64,000 bases of DNA from Proluteimonas flavola (GTDB lineage: Bacteria > Pseudomonadota > Gammaproteobacteria > Xanthomonadales > Xanthomonadaceae), in NCBI RefSeq assembly GCF_021191705.1, contig NZ_JAIWPU010000005.1, positions 186,001 to 250,000 on the forward strand, in the 5' to 3' direction. Both the position numbers and the translations under genes were made by a program. How positions within the stretch are numbered: position 1 is the stretch's first letter; the number at the start of each line of letters is the position of its first letter. The notes beneath the pieces were generated by a model. It worked only from the letters and a program-made list of their open reading frames with translations. It had not been told where the DNA came from and made no database searches. Shown here in pieces: positions 7,862 through 16,516 of the stretch.

Positions 7862-9466
7862 GGTGAGGCTGTCGCCCATCGATCGGCTGAAACGCGCGAG
7901 ATCGGTGACGGCCAGTCCGCGATACCAGGGGATCGCCGCCACCGCATCGATCGCGTTCTGCGTGCCGATCCGCGCAGCGAACCCCTTCGTCCAGGCGTCC
8001 TCGACGTCGAGCGCCACCGCATATGGCAGTAGCCGCGTGTAGCGCGCCGCGTCGAACGGTGGGACGGCATGCGCATCGTCGTGGCGACGTCCTGCCTTTG
8101 CGGCGCCAGCGAGATATCTGCGCAGACCTTCCGCATGCGCCAGCAACTGACGGCCCTCCGCGGTCGGCGCCCGCACCAGAACCGCGAACACCACCAGCAT
8201 CGGCACCATCAATGCGACCACCAGCACCGTCGCCGGCAGCGCGGGCGAATGCCAGGCGAGCCGCAGGGCCGGCACCGCAGCGGCGATCGCGATCGCCAGC
8301 GCGCCGAGGATGCTGCCGCCATGGGCGCGGAACAGCGCCGGCACGAAGCGTTTGCGCAGCGCAAGCTCGTGGGCCTTGCAGGCCTGCGCGATCCGCGCCT
8401 GCTCGCGCCTGCGCAGCTCCACTGCGTCATTCGGTTCGGGCAGCAGCGCGGTCAACTGTGCGCGCTGCTCCATCGTCGGCAGCGTGTGTGCGCCTTCGCG
8501 CGTGCGTTCGATCCGCCAGCCGGTACGGGCGCCTTGCGGCTGGCGATGGATGCACAGGTGATCGTCGACCGCACTGGCCAGCAGATCCGCTGCGAAGCAG
8601 CGCGCGTCGTAGCGCATGCGGCGCAGATAGCGCAGGCCCGCGGGCGAAAAGCCGGCCGGCGGTTCGTGGTGGTCGGGCATGGCGCCCGGCGTCTGCGGAT
8701 GTCGGACGCGCCGCCAGCGCAGCACGCAGTACGCCGCCAGTCCCAGCAGTCCAGCCAGCGCGACCAGCAGTCCGGCGTGATCGTGCAGCCACCACAGTGC
8801 GCGCTGCCGCGGGGTCGGCGCTGCGATCACGTCCTTGGGGAATGCCAGCCGCACGTGCAGGCCTTCGTGGGGCTGCAGCGCCCGTGCCAGCGTCCAGCGC
8901 GCAGTGCCTGCGGCCGACAGGGCGAGATGGAAATCGCGACCCGCCGCGCCGGTGGTGCCCTCGGCCTGCAGGGTGTCGACCGGGACGGCCCGCGGCAAGG
9001 ACACCGTGACCGATCCCTGCTCGACCGGCACTGACTGATCGCTGCCGATCGCGTCCAGCGACAGCGCATCCTGCGTCCCGCCGAAGATCGGTTGCCGCGT
9101 CGTGCGGTAATGCAGCGTGTAGACCGGCTGCGAAGGCACCTGCAGATGTCCGGCGTCGCCGGTATGCAGACGCAGCACGCGGCCGACCCGTTCGATGCGC
9201 CACGGCTCGGCACGACCATCGCGCAGCACGTCCTGCACCTGGATGTCGGTGAGGACGACATCGCCATGCGGGTCGCGATACCGGATCGGAAACTCACGGA
9301 CGAGGCCATGCCGGAACGTGCGGCCTTCGGCACGCAGTTCGATGCGCTCGGTGACATCGAGGCGGCCGTCCGCAAGCACGCGCACGTCGACGTCGTGGCG
9401 GAGGATCCGCTCCTGCGCCCACGCCGGCAGCGCGAGGCACAGGAGCAGCAGGAGTGCGAGCCGCAT
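7796..9466 (-). CDS. DUF2207 membrane protein
   Basis: 556 residues. Signal peptide at 1-20 (RLALLLLLCLALPAWA), a long periplasmic beta-rich domain of the DUF2207 type (ILRHDVDVRVLADGRLDVTE), then a transmembrane helix, a cytoplasmic stretch and two further helices. The start at 9466 overlaps the stop of the lemA-like gene (TGATG), so the two are coupled; DUF2207 and LemA proteins are often paired. Function unknown. The C-terminal codons (RIAATAHPKKQ) are the segment copied in the adjacent tandem repeats, so the present C-terminus may not be the ancestral one. Confidence 0.8.
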   Translation of the reverse strand: MRLALLLLLCLALPAWAQERILRHDVDVRVLADGRLDVTERIELRAEGRTFRHGLVREFPIRYRDPHGDVVLTDIQVQDVLRDGRAEPWRIERVGRVLRLHTGDAGHLQVPSQPVYTLHYRTTRQPIFGGTQDALSLDAIGSDQSVPVEQGSVTVSLPRAVPVDTLQAEGTTGAAGRDFHLALSAAGTARWTLARALQPHEGLHVRLAFPKDVIAAPTPRQRALWWLHDHAGLLVALAGLLGLAAYCVLRWRRVRHPQTPGAMPDHHEPPAGFSPAGLRYLRRMRYDARCFAADLLASAVDDHLCIHRQPQGARTGWRIERTREGAHTLPTMEQRAQLTALLPEPNDAVELRRREQARIAQACKAHELALRKRFVPALFRAHGGSILGALAIAIAAAVPALRLAWHSPALPATVLVVALMVPMLVVFAVLVRAPTAEGRQLLAHAEGLRRYLAGAAKAGRRHDDAHAVPPFDAARYTRLLPYAVALDVEDAWTKGFAARIGTQNAIDAVAAIPWYRGLAVTDLARFSRSMGDSLTARIAATAHPKKQRRTAKPARS

Positions 9467-10023
9467 CAGCGGGTCGACGCCACGGGCGCCGCCTGCCGGC
9501 TGCCGTCGTCGGCCTGGAAGAAACCGGCCTGGCCGATGCCCGCCAGCCGCGCGACGAGCGCGTCGGGCACCCGCTGGACCGCGTCGTTGAGATCGCGCAC
9601 GGCGCCGTTGTAGAAGCGGCGCGCGTACTGCAGCTGCGCTTCGACATCGACGAGATCGGTCTGCAACTGCGCGAAACTGTCGCTGGCTGCGAGCGCCGGA
9701 TAGGCTTCCTGCAGCGCGATCAACCGGTGGATGCCGTCGCCGAGCGACTGCTCGAGATCCGACAGCGCCGCGGCATCCGAGGTGTCCATCGCCCGCGCGC
9801 GCAACGCGGTCACCGCGTCGAGCGTGGCGCGTTCGTGTCCGGCGTAGGCCTGCACTGCGCCGACGAGCTGCGGCACCAGGTCGTGGCGGCGCATCAGCTG
9901 CACGTCGATGTCGGCCCAGGCGGTCCGCACCTGGTTGCGCAGGCGCACCAGCCGGTTGAATACGACGACCGTCCACGCCAGCAGCACCGCGAGCAGCAGC
10001 GCGCCGATGATGGTGGCCGTCAT
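9466..10023 (-). CDS. LemA family protein
   Basis: 185 residues from ATG 10023; a longer frame adds 14 residues without support. One N-terminal transmembrane helix, then the LemA core with RNQVRTAWADIDVQLMRRHDLVP and ARRFYNGAVRDLN, both family hallmarks. The soluble domain is predicted to be an alpha-helical bundle anchored in the inner membrane. It is first in a two-gene operon with the DUF2207 gene. The molecular role of LemA proteins is not settled. Confidence 0.9.
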   Translation of the reverse strand: MTATIIGALLLAVLLAWTVVVFNRLVRLRNQVRTAWADIDVQLMRRHDLVPQLVGAVQAYAGHERATLDAVTALRARAMDTSDAAALSDLEQSLGDGIHRLIALQEAYPALAASDSFAQLQTDLVDVEAQLQYARRFYNGAVRDLNDAVQRVPDALVARLAGIGQAGFFQADDGSRQAAPVASTR

Positions 10024-10209
10024 CGACGACCGCCTGCGATGTCCGGAGCTCGATCCATGGACCATGCGGAAGCAGGGAAGCGGCTGAGCATACCCGCTGG
10101 AGGCGACCGGGCGACCCCGGGCGTGCCCTGCTTCCGGGGCGCTTGCCGGCCGTGATGCAATGCGTACACTCGGTCCACTTCACTGCAGTCCGCGAGGAAG
10201 ATCACGAAT

Positions 10210-10716
10210 ATGAACACCCGACGCCTGTCGCTGTCGGCCGCGCTGCTGGTCGCCTTCGCCTCCGCTGCAAACGCACAACAGCCTGCCACCCAGCCTGCGG
10301 CACAGCCCGCTGCAGCCGCCCCGCAGCAGCTCACGCCCGAGCAGCAGGCGCAGGTCGCGCGCCAGGACGCCGAGATGGGCGCTGCCGCGTTGCAGGTCAT
10401 GCAGATGATCGACGGCAACCGGGCCGGCGAAGTCTGGGACGGCGCCTCGGCGACGATGAAGCGCGCGGTGACCCGCGACGAGTTCGTGCGCCAGCTCAAC
10501 ATCGACCGCAACCGTCTCGGCGCGCCGAGCAAGCGCGACCAGCCGGTCGTCAGCCGCTCGCAGTTCGGCGCCGGCGAAGCGGTGCCCGAAGGCATCTACA
10601 TCAACGTCGCGTCGCCAACCACGTTCGCCAGCCAGCCGGAGCCGGTGCGCGAGCTGGTCTCGTTCCGCCTGGACGAGGACCGCACCTGGCGCGTGTCGGG
10701 CTACAGCGTCCGCTGA
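10210..10716 (+). CDS. DUF4019 exported protein
   Basis: 168 residues with a signal peptide ending near ASAANAQ, a Pro/Ala/Gln-rich linker at about 24-50, then a compact domain with the DUF4019 pattern: W in VWDGASATMK, F in TRDEFVRQL, R-x-x-x-G in NRNRLGAP and a final W in RTWRVSGY. GAGGAAGA precedes the ATG by about 8 bases. Probably periplasmic. Function unknown. It is transcribed away from the lemA operon, with which it shares the upstream gap. Confidence 0.75.
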   Translation: MNTRRLSLSAALLVAFASAANAQQPATQPAAQPAAAAPQQLTPEQQAQVARQDAEMGAAALQVMQMIDGNRAGEVWDGASATMKRAVTRDEFVRQLNIDRNRLGAPSKRDQPVVSRSQFGAGEAVPEGIYINVASPTTFASQPEPVRELVSFRLDEDRTWRVSGYSVR

Positions 10717-10742
10717 TCCCGCCGCCGGTTCCGGTGTGCCGG

Positions 10743-10762
10743 ACGGCGCCTGCGGGCGCCGT
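10743..10762 (+). terminator. Hairpin after the DUF4019 gene
   Basis: ACGGCGCC (10743-10750), loop TGCG, GGCGCCGT (10755-10762), a perfect 8-bp stem between convergent genes. The following bases are only weakly T-rich, so strength is uncertain. Confidence 0.5.
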
Positions 10763-10777
10763 TCGTGTGTCTGCGGC

Positions 10778-11002
10778 TCAATGCCCCGCGACGACGCGGA
10801 TCACCTGTCCATCGAGTTCGACGGTCTGGTCCGCGCGGATCTTGCAGGTCTTGCGCAGCTCGACCGCGCCGTCGACGAACACCGCGCCGCTGGCGACGAT
10901 CGCCTTGCCGGCGCCGCCGCTGTCGCACAGCCCGGCGAGCTTGAGCAACTGGTTGAGTTCGACGTGGTCGCGTTCCAGCGGAAATTCGATTGGCGCAGGC
11001 AT
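10778..11002 (-). CDS. S4-domain RNA-binding protein (YbcJ-like)
   Basis: 74 residues, almost all one S4 domain: LNQLLKLAGLCDSGGAGKAIVASGAVFVDGAVE then RKTCKIRADQTVELDG. This fits the small free-standing S4 proteins of the YbcJ type, thought to bind structured RNA, perhaps ribosomal. It is convergent with the DUF4019 gene and in the same direction as the EamA transporter gene, which lies downstream. RNA target unknown. Confidence 0.85.
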   Translation of the reverse strand: MPAPIEFPLERDHVELNQLLKLAGLCDSGGAGKAIVASGAVFVDGAVELRKTCKIRADQTVELDGQVIRVVAGH

Positions 11003-11053
11003 CGGCCGGTCTCGTGGTGCGGGCCGGCATTATCGATGATTGCGTCGCGGGGT

Positions 11054-11995
11054 TCAGTCCGCGATCTGCCTGGTTTCGCCGACGGCGAGATTTTCGGGAT
11101 GCACGATGCGTCGCGGCCGCGACAGCAGCGGATACACCAGCACGGCCGCGAGGATGATCGCGACGCCCGCGTAGAAGCGCGGGGTCAGTTCGTGCTGTTC
11201 GCCGAGCAGCACGATGGCGAGCGCGATCGCGTAGACCGGTTCCAGATTGACCGCGAGTTGTGCAGCGAACGCGCTCATGTGCCGCAGCGCCACCAGCGAC
11301 AGTGCGAACGGCAGCAGTGTGCAGGCGAAGGCGAGCAGCAACAGGTAAGCGCCGTCGTGCAGGCCGGGCAGGGTCAGCAGGCTGCCGGCAAAGGCCGGGA
11401 ACAGCAGCGGCATCAGCGGTGCGAGCAGGGTCAGCGTCAGTGTGCCGGCGCCGAGTTCGAGCGCGGTCACCGTCAGAGGATCCGTGCGCTCGACCAGGCG
11501 CTTGTTCAGGGCGCCGAAGCAGGCGACGAACAGCGCCGACAGCGCACCGACCACGACCCCCACGCGCATCCCGTCCGGAATGCCGCCGACCACCAGCGCC
11601 ACGCCCGGCAGCACCGCGATGCCGAGCGCGAGTTCACGCCATGAGAACCGGCTGCGCGCGACCAGCGGTTCGATCAGCGCGATGAACACCGTCGCCAGCG
11701 CCATGCACGTCGCGGCGACCGATGCGTTGGCGAGCTTCACCGCGCCATAGAAGGTCAGCCAGTGCAGCGCGACCAGCGCGCCGACGCCGGCATAGGCCAG
11801 CAGCAGGCGCGGCGGCAAAGCGCGTACGCCGCGCCAGACCCGCGGCAGCAGCATCAGCGTGCCCGCGACCAGCAACATCCGCCACCACACCAGCGGCAAT
11901 GCGGGCAGGGTGATCAGCTTGCCGAGGATGGCGGTGAAGCCCCACAGCAGGACGCAGACGTGGATCTGCCAGTGGGCTTTGCTCGTGGGTTGCAT
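11054..11995 (-). CDS. EamA/DMT family transporter
   Basis: 313 residues, ten hydrophobic segments in two five-helix repeats, with the drug/metabolite transporter pattern (LLWGFTAILGKLI; WLTFYGAVKLANASVAATCMA; LEPVYAIALAIVLLGE). The second repeat is the better conserved EamA domain. An alternative ATG at 12024 adds nine residues and has GGTGGA just upstream; I kept 11995 because MQPTSKAHWQIHVCV resembles the family start. Substrate not predictable; amino acid or metabolite efflux is usual for the family. Confidence 0.85.
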   Translation of the reverse strand: MQPTSKAHWQIHVCVLLWGFTAILGKLITLPALPLVWWRMLLVAGTLMLLPRVWRGVRALPPRLLLAYAGVGALVALHWLTFYGAVKLANASVAATCMALATVFIALIEPLVARSRFSWRELALGIAVLPGVALVVGGIPDGMRVGVVVGALSALFVACFGALNKRLVERTDPLTVTALELGAGTLTLTLLAPLMPLLFPAFAGSLLTLPGLHDGAYLLLLAFACTLLPFALSLVALRHMSAFAAQLAVNLEPVYAIALAIVLLGEQHELTPRFYAGVAIILAAVLVYPLLSRPRRIVHPENLAVGETRQIAD

Positions 11996-12057
11996 CGGGA
12001 GGGCGCCGGCAAGGGCGCGCATTATCCACCGCCGATGCCCGTCGCGGGTGGCGCCGG

Positions 12058-13377
12058 TCAGCGCGGTCCGGCGCTCCCTTCGGCAGCCGGCGGCGACGCG
12101 CTCGCATCCGCCTGCCGTTGCTGCGCGCGGCCCAGCCAGATGCCCAGCGCCGCCCAGACCAGCGCCAGTGGCACCACCACGCTGACCAGCCCGCCGAGCG
12201 CCAGGCCCAGTCGCCCGAGCACGCCCTCGGTCTGCGCGCCGACCACGTCGCCGACGCGGTAGACGAAGGTGTCGATGAAGGCCTTGGCCTTGTACTTGTC
12301 CTCGCGGCCGATGACGGTGAACAGCGTTTCGCGCGCCGGCCGGGTCAGGCCGCGCTGGATCGCGCGGTTGGTCGCTTCGAGCAGGATCAGCACCAGGAAC
12401 GAGCCGTAGATCGCCAGGCCGATGAAGCCGACCGCCATCGCGATCGGCAGCAGCGCCAGCGCGAACGCCAGCCCGAGCCTGCGGATGATGTGGCCGGTCA
12501 GCGTGACCTGCAGCACCAGCACCGCGACCTGGGTCCACATGTCGATGTTGCCGAGCAGGCCGGTGCGCGCATCGAGGTCGGTTTCCGCCGCAGCCACCAT
12601 CTGCAGGCGGGTGAAATAGATGAAGGTCGCCACGATCGTCATGATCACCACGTAGCCGGCGATGCCCATCAGATAGCGCGAGGCGAACACCGCGCGGATG
12701 CCGGCGAGCGCGCTGCCGCCGATGCGGACGGCCTCGTGGTCCTGCATCTGCACCTGTACATCGGGCGGCCCGTCGGTGCGCAGCCGCACCAGCCACCAGG
12801 CAAGCCCGATGGACATGCCGAGGAACGCCGCGGCCACCAGCAACAGCGCGGGCGTGCCCAATGGCTCGGCCAGTCGCGCGGCGAGCCACGGGCCGAAGAT
12901 CGCACCGAGTGTGCCGCCGACCGCGATCAGCGCGAACAGGCGCTTGCCCTGGTCGCTGCTGAAGCGGTCGGCGAGCAGCGCCCAGAACACCATCGTCACG
13001 AACAGGTTGAAGACGCTGAACCAGACGTAGAACACCTGCCCGCTGCGCGCGCCGACCGCACCCGGTGCGAACACCAGCAGCGCCCAGAACCCGACCAGGC
13101 TCAGCGCGAAGAACGCATAGGTCGCGGAGATGAAGTGCAGCCGCCGCAGTCGTGCGACCAGCCAGCCGAACACCGGATTGACCAGCAGCGTGACCACGGC
13201 GGTGCCGATGAACAGCCAGCGCACGCTGTCGAGGCCGCGTTCCATGCCCAGCGCATCGCGCGCCGGCCGAAGCATCATCAGCGCGCTCAGGATGCAGAAG
13301 AAGAACAGGCCCGCGACCAGCACCGGCGCGCCCTCGCCCCGGCGCAGGTTGAACAGGTCGGCGATCTTCGTGGACAT
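12058..13377 (-). CDS. MFS-type transporter
   Basis: 439 residues with about twelve hydrophobic segments. The loop after helix 2-3 (FGWLVARLRR) and the central KRLFALIAVGGTLGAIFGPWL fit the major facilitator fold, in a branch distantly related to ATP/ADP-translocase-like proteins (RPARDALGMERG near the start, YRVGDVVGAQ near the end). The last 20 residues are a Ala/Ser/Pro tail. It ends 62 bases before the EamA gene start and begins 12 bases after the aldo/keto reductase stop, so the three could form one operon. Substrate unknown. Confidence 0.75.
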   Translation of the reverse strand: MSTKIADLFNLRRGEGAPVLVAGLFFFCILSALMMLRPARDALGMERGLDSVRWLFIGTAVVTLLVNPVFGWLVARLRRLHFISATYAFFALSLVGFWALLVFAPGAVGARSGQVFYVWFSVFNLFVTMVFWALLADRFSSDQGKRLFALIAVGGTLGAIFGPWLAARLAEPLGTPALLLVAAAFLGMSIGLAWWLVRLRTDGPPDVQVQMQDHEAVRIGGSALAGIRAVFASRYLMGIAGYVVIMTIVATFIYFTRLQMVAAAETDLDARTGLLGNIDMWTQVAVLVLQVTLTGHIIRRLGLAFALALLPIAMAVGFIGLAIYGSFLVLILLEATNRAIQRGLTRPARETLFTVIGREDKYKAKAFIDTFVYRVGDVVGAQTEGVLGRLGLALGGLVSVVVPLALVWAALGIWLGRAQQRQADASASPPAAEGSAGPR

Positions 13378-13389
13378 CGCCCGCCGCCC

Positions 13390-14367
13390 TCAGGCGAACT
13401 GCGCGACGAGTTCGGCCTGCTGCGCCTCGCTCAGCAGCGGGCCGCTGCCCGCGCGCAGCTGGTCGGCCTGGCGGTCGGGGCGGCCGGTCGCCGGGATCAC
13501 TGCGGTCACCGCCGGGTGGCTGATCGCGAACTTGAGGAACAGCTGCGACCACGACGTCACGCCGACATCGGCTGCCCAGGCCGGCAGCGTCATGTCCTTG
13601 ACCCGCGCGAACAGCTTGCCGTCGTCGAACGCGCGGTTGATCAGCACCGCGATGCCGAGTTCCTGCGCAACCGGCAGCACCGTCTGCGCGGCCTGCGGCG
13701 CGTTGACCGAGTAATTCACCTGCACGAAATCCGGGCGATGCGCGCGCATCGCCTCGACCAGTGCCGCGTGCCCGCTTTCGAGGTAATGGGTGAGGCCGAT
13801 GTACCGCGTCGCGCCTGCCTGCTTGAGCTGCCGGGCATACGGCCAGGCGATGTCGAGCGCGCGCAGGTTGTGGACCTGCAGCAGTTCGACGCGATCGGTG
13901 CGCAGCCTGCGCTGCGTCTCGGCCCATTGCGCCTCCATCGCGGCGCGGTCGTCGGCGGCGATCTTGGTCGCCAGGAAGCAGCGCTCGCGCCAGCCGCCTG
14001 CGGCCAGCAGCGCGCCCAGCACCTCGTCGGCGTTCGTGTAGTTGGGAGCGGTGTCGAACAGCGTCGCGCCACCGTCGAAGAAGACTTTGATGGTCTCCTG
14101 CAGGCGGGCGAAGTCCGGGGAATCGAGCGCGATCTCGTAACTGCCGGACGTGCCTGCGCCGATCACCGGCACGGTTTCACCGGTGGACGGGATGGCGCGA
14201 GCGATCAGCGTGCCCGCGTTCGCGTTCGCGGGCGGAGGCGAGGGTGGGGCGGTGGCAGGCGCGGACACGGGCGCGGCGGCATCGCGGCTGCAGGCGGCGA
14301 GCGGGGCCAGTGCGAGGCCGGTGGCGGCGAGCGAGGCGGCGCTGAGGAAACGGCGACGGGACGGCAT
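13390..14367 (-). CDS. Tat-exported aldo/keto reductase
   Basis: 325 residues. The N-terminus SRRRFLSAASLAATG is a clear twin-arginine signal. A Pro/Ala linker follows, then an aldo/keto reductase barrel with the catalytic pattern FDTAPNY (Asp and Tyr), FLATK (Lys) and LLQVHN (His), and the nucleotide-site segment near AVIPATGRPDRQADQL. Export with a folded cofactor fits Tat use. Likely NADPH-dependent carbonyl reduction, though cofactor supply in the periplasm is unclear. Upstream, between 14368 and 14747, lies the homopolymer region, so the promoter sequence may be unreliable. Confidence 0.85.
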   Translation of the reverse strand: MPSRRRFLSAASLAATGLALAPLAACSRDAAAPVSAPATAPPSPPPANANAGTLIARAIPSTGETVPVIGAGTSGSYEIALDSPDFARLQETIKVFFDGGATLFDTAPNYTNADEVLGALLAAGGWRERCFLATKIAADDRAAMEAQWAETQRRLRTDRVELLQVHNLRALDIAWPYARQLKQAGATRYIGLTHYLESGHAALVEAMRAHRPDFVQVNYSVNAPQAAQTVLPVAQELGIAVLINRAFDDGKLFARVKDMTLPAWAADVGVTSWSQLFLKFAISHPAVTAVIPATGRPDRQADQLRAGSGPLLSEAQQAELVAQFA

Positions 14368-14510
14368 GGCGGACACTCCTGCTGCGGGTCGGCTTCCGAT
14401 CATAGGCGGTTCCCCCGAAAGGGTCCGGCGCCACCGTTCGATCGCCGATTCTTTGGAGATGCCGGCGCACCGGCCGGGGAGATCCCGCAGGGACACGCGG
14501 ACATCGGCGT

Positions 14511-14687
<177 letters not shown>

Positions 14688-14747
14688 ACGAAACCAGGGA
14701 TGCCAGGGGAATCCTTCGGCCCGGTCTCGGTGCGAACGGAGCAGGCC

Positions 14748-15335
14748 TCAACGCAGGCGTGCCGCCACCGCCTCCCAGTTCACCAGTTGCCAGAACGCCT
14801 CCAGGTACTTCTGCCGGTTGTCGCGATAGTCGAGATACCAGGCGTGCTCCCACAGCGAGAGCGCCAGCAGCGGCGTGTCCTGCCCGGTGATCGGCGTGGC
14901 CGCGTTGGCGGTCGCGGCCAGCGCCAGGCGGCCATCGGGGCGTTGCAGCAGCCAGACCCAGCCTGCGCCGAAGGTCGACAATGCCAGTGCATCGAAGCGT
15001 GAGCGGAATCGGGTGAAGTCGCCGAACTGGCGCGTGATCGCCTCGGCCAGACGGCCCTTCGGCTCGCCGCCACCACCGGCGGCGGCGGGCTTGAGCGAGT
15101 GCCAGTAGAAGCTGTTGTTCCAGGCCTGCGCGGCATGGTCGAACGCCGCGCCCTGGGCCTTGCGGACGATGGTCTCCAGAGGCGCCCCGGCGAGGTCGCT
15201 GCCCGCCAGCAACGCGTTGAGCCGCTCGATATGACCGCGTTGCAGATGCCCGTGGTGCTGGTCGAGCGTATCGCCCGACAGGTGCGGCTCCAGCGCGGTG
15301 CGGTCGTAGGGCAGGGCGGCGAGTTCGAGGGGCAT
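14748..15335 (-). CDS. Fe/Mn superoxide dismutase homologue, degenerate site
   Basis: 195 residues, aligning without gaps in its first 80 positions to E. coli SodB (MPLELAALPYDRTALEPHL). Of the four metal ligands, His27 and His164 (WEHAWYLDY) remain, but the second His is Asn74 (WNNSFYW) and the Asp is Ser160 (LLALSLWEH). The gateway Tyr is His35 and the neighbouring His is Leu31. Gln70 is kept. The fold is probably intact but metal binding and dismutation are doubtful. Both substitutions are clear in the DNA. It is divergent from grxD. Another sod elsewhere in the genome would be expected. Confidence 0.85.
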   Translation of the reverse strand: MPLELAALPYDRTALEPHLSGDTLDQHHGHLQRGHIERLNALLAGSDLAGAPLETIVRKAQGAAFDHAAQAWNNSFYWHSLKPAAAGGGGEPKGRLAEAITRQFGDFTRFRSRFDALALSTFGAGWVWLLQRPDGRLALAATANAATPITGQDTPLLALSLWEHAWYLDYRDNRQKYLEAFWQLVNWEAVAARLR

Positions 15336-15443
15336 GGACGGCGGTCCGGTGGTCGATGGCGGCGACGCGATAGAATGCACCAATTCCGAAACCCGATCCC
15401 CGCCGGCCCCGTGCCTGCGGCGTGGTCCACAGGGAGCGTCGCC

Positions 15444-15764
15444 GTGTCGATCCTCGAACACATCCAGGCCGAAATCGACGGCCATGCCATCGTGTTGTTC
15501 ATGAAGGGCACGCCGCAGTTTCCGATGTGCGGGTTTTCCAGCCGTACGGTGGCCGCGCTGCACGCAGCCGGCGCGAAGGACTTCCGCACGATCAACGTGC
15601 TCGAGACGCCGGAGATCCGCGCCAACCTGCCGCGGTTCTCGAACTGGCCGACGTTCCCGCAGCTGTTCATCCATGGCGAACTGATCGGCGGCTGCGACAT
15701 CACCCTCGAACTGCACGAATCCGGCGAACTGTCGCGCATGGTGGCCGAGGTGCTGGCGGCGTGA
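15444..15764 (+). CDS. grxD: Monothiol glutaredoxin
   Basis: 106 residues from a GTG start with AGGGAG seven bases upstream. The active site is CGFS with Cys29 (TPQFPMCGFSSRT), and the glutathione/iron-sulphur site elements WPTFPQLFI and GGCDI follow, as in Grx4. Proteins of this group bind and pass on [2Fe-2S] clusters in the cytoplasm, usually with a BolA partner. The stop overlaps the next start as GTGA, so the SDR gene is coupled to it. Confidence 0.95.
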   Translation: MSILEHIQAEIDGHAIVLFMKGTPQFPMCGFSSRTVAALHAAGAKDFRTINVLETPEIRANLPRFSNWPTFPQLFIHGELIGGCDITLELHESGELSRMVAEVLAA

Positions 15765-16516
15765 GCGCGGCGGCTTCCGAGGTCGCGCCGGGCGCATTGG
15801 CCGGGCGCGTCGTGCTGGTCGTGGGCGCTGCGGGCGGACTCGGCGAGGCGGCATCGCTGGCCTGCGCTGAAGCGGGCGCATCGCTGGTGCTGCTCGGCCG
15901 GCGCGTGTCCAGGCTCGAAAGTCTGCACGATCGCTTGCACAAGACCGGCGCCGCGCCTGCGCTGTATCCGCTCGATCTCGAAGGCGCCAGCCCGGACGAC
16001 CATGCCGAGCTCGCCGCCCGCATCGATGCGGCGTTCGGCCGGCTCGACGGCATCCTGCACGTCGCCGCGTCCTTCGATGGACTCACGCCGCTCGAACTGA
16101 CCGATCCCGCCGCGTTCGCACGCGCGCTGCACGTCAACCTCACCGCGCGCTGGTGGCTGACTCAGGCCTGCCTGCCGCTGCTGCGCCGCGCCGGCGATGC
16201 TTCGGTCGTGTTCGCGATCGACGATCCCGCGCGCACGGCCGGCGCCTACTGGGGCGGCTACGGACTGGCCCAGGCCGGGCTGTCCGCACTGGTCGGCATG
16301 CTGCAGGCGGAGCTCGGCGATACGCCGGTGCGCGTCAGCGGCCTGCTGCCGCCGCCGATGCGCACGCCACTGCGGGCCAGGGCGCATGTCGAGGCCGAGG
16401 ACCGTATCGCCCGCTCGCCGGTCGAAGTCGCGGCGCATTGCGTGGCGTTGCTGTCGCCGGCCGGTGCACCGCATCGCGGACAACTCTGGTCGCCTGGCGT
16501 GGCGCTGCGCGCATGA
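15761..16516 (+). CDS. SDR-family protein, atypical active site
   Basis: 251 residues from GTG 15761. Rossmann glycine motif VGAAGGLG at 21-28 and overall order resemble YciK-type short-chain dehydrogenases. The catalytic YxxxK is Tyr167-G-L-A-Gln171, so the Lys is missing; the usual Ser region reads FAIDDPA, and the NAG motif is replaced by VAAS. Cofactor binding may persist while the classical reaction is doubtful. It sits in the middle of a three-gene coupled operon, with GTGA overlap to grxD and ATGA overlap to the MarC gene. Confidence 0.8.
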   Translation: MSAAASEVAPGALAGRVVLVVGAAGGLGEAASLACAEAGASLVLLGRRVSRLESLHDRLHKTGAAPALYPLDLEGASPDDHAELAARIDAAFGRLDGILHVAASFDGLTPLELTDPAAFARALHVNLTARWWLTQACLPLLRRAGDASVVFAIDDPARTAGAYWGGYGLAQAGLSALVGMLQAELGDTPVRVSGLLPPPMRTPLRARAHVEAEDRIARSPVEVAAHCVALLSPAGAPHRGQLWSPGVALRA

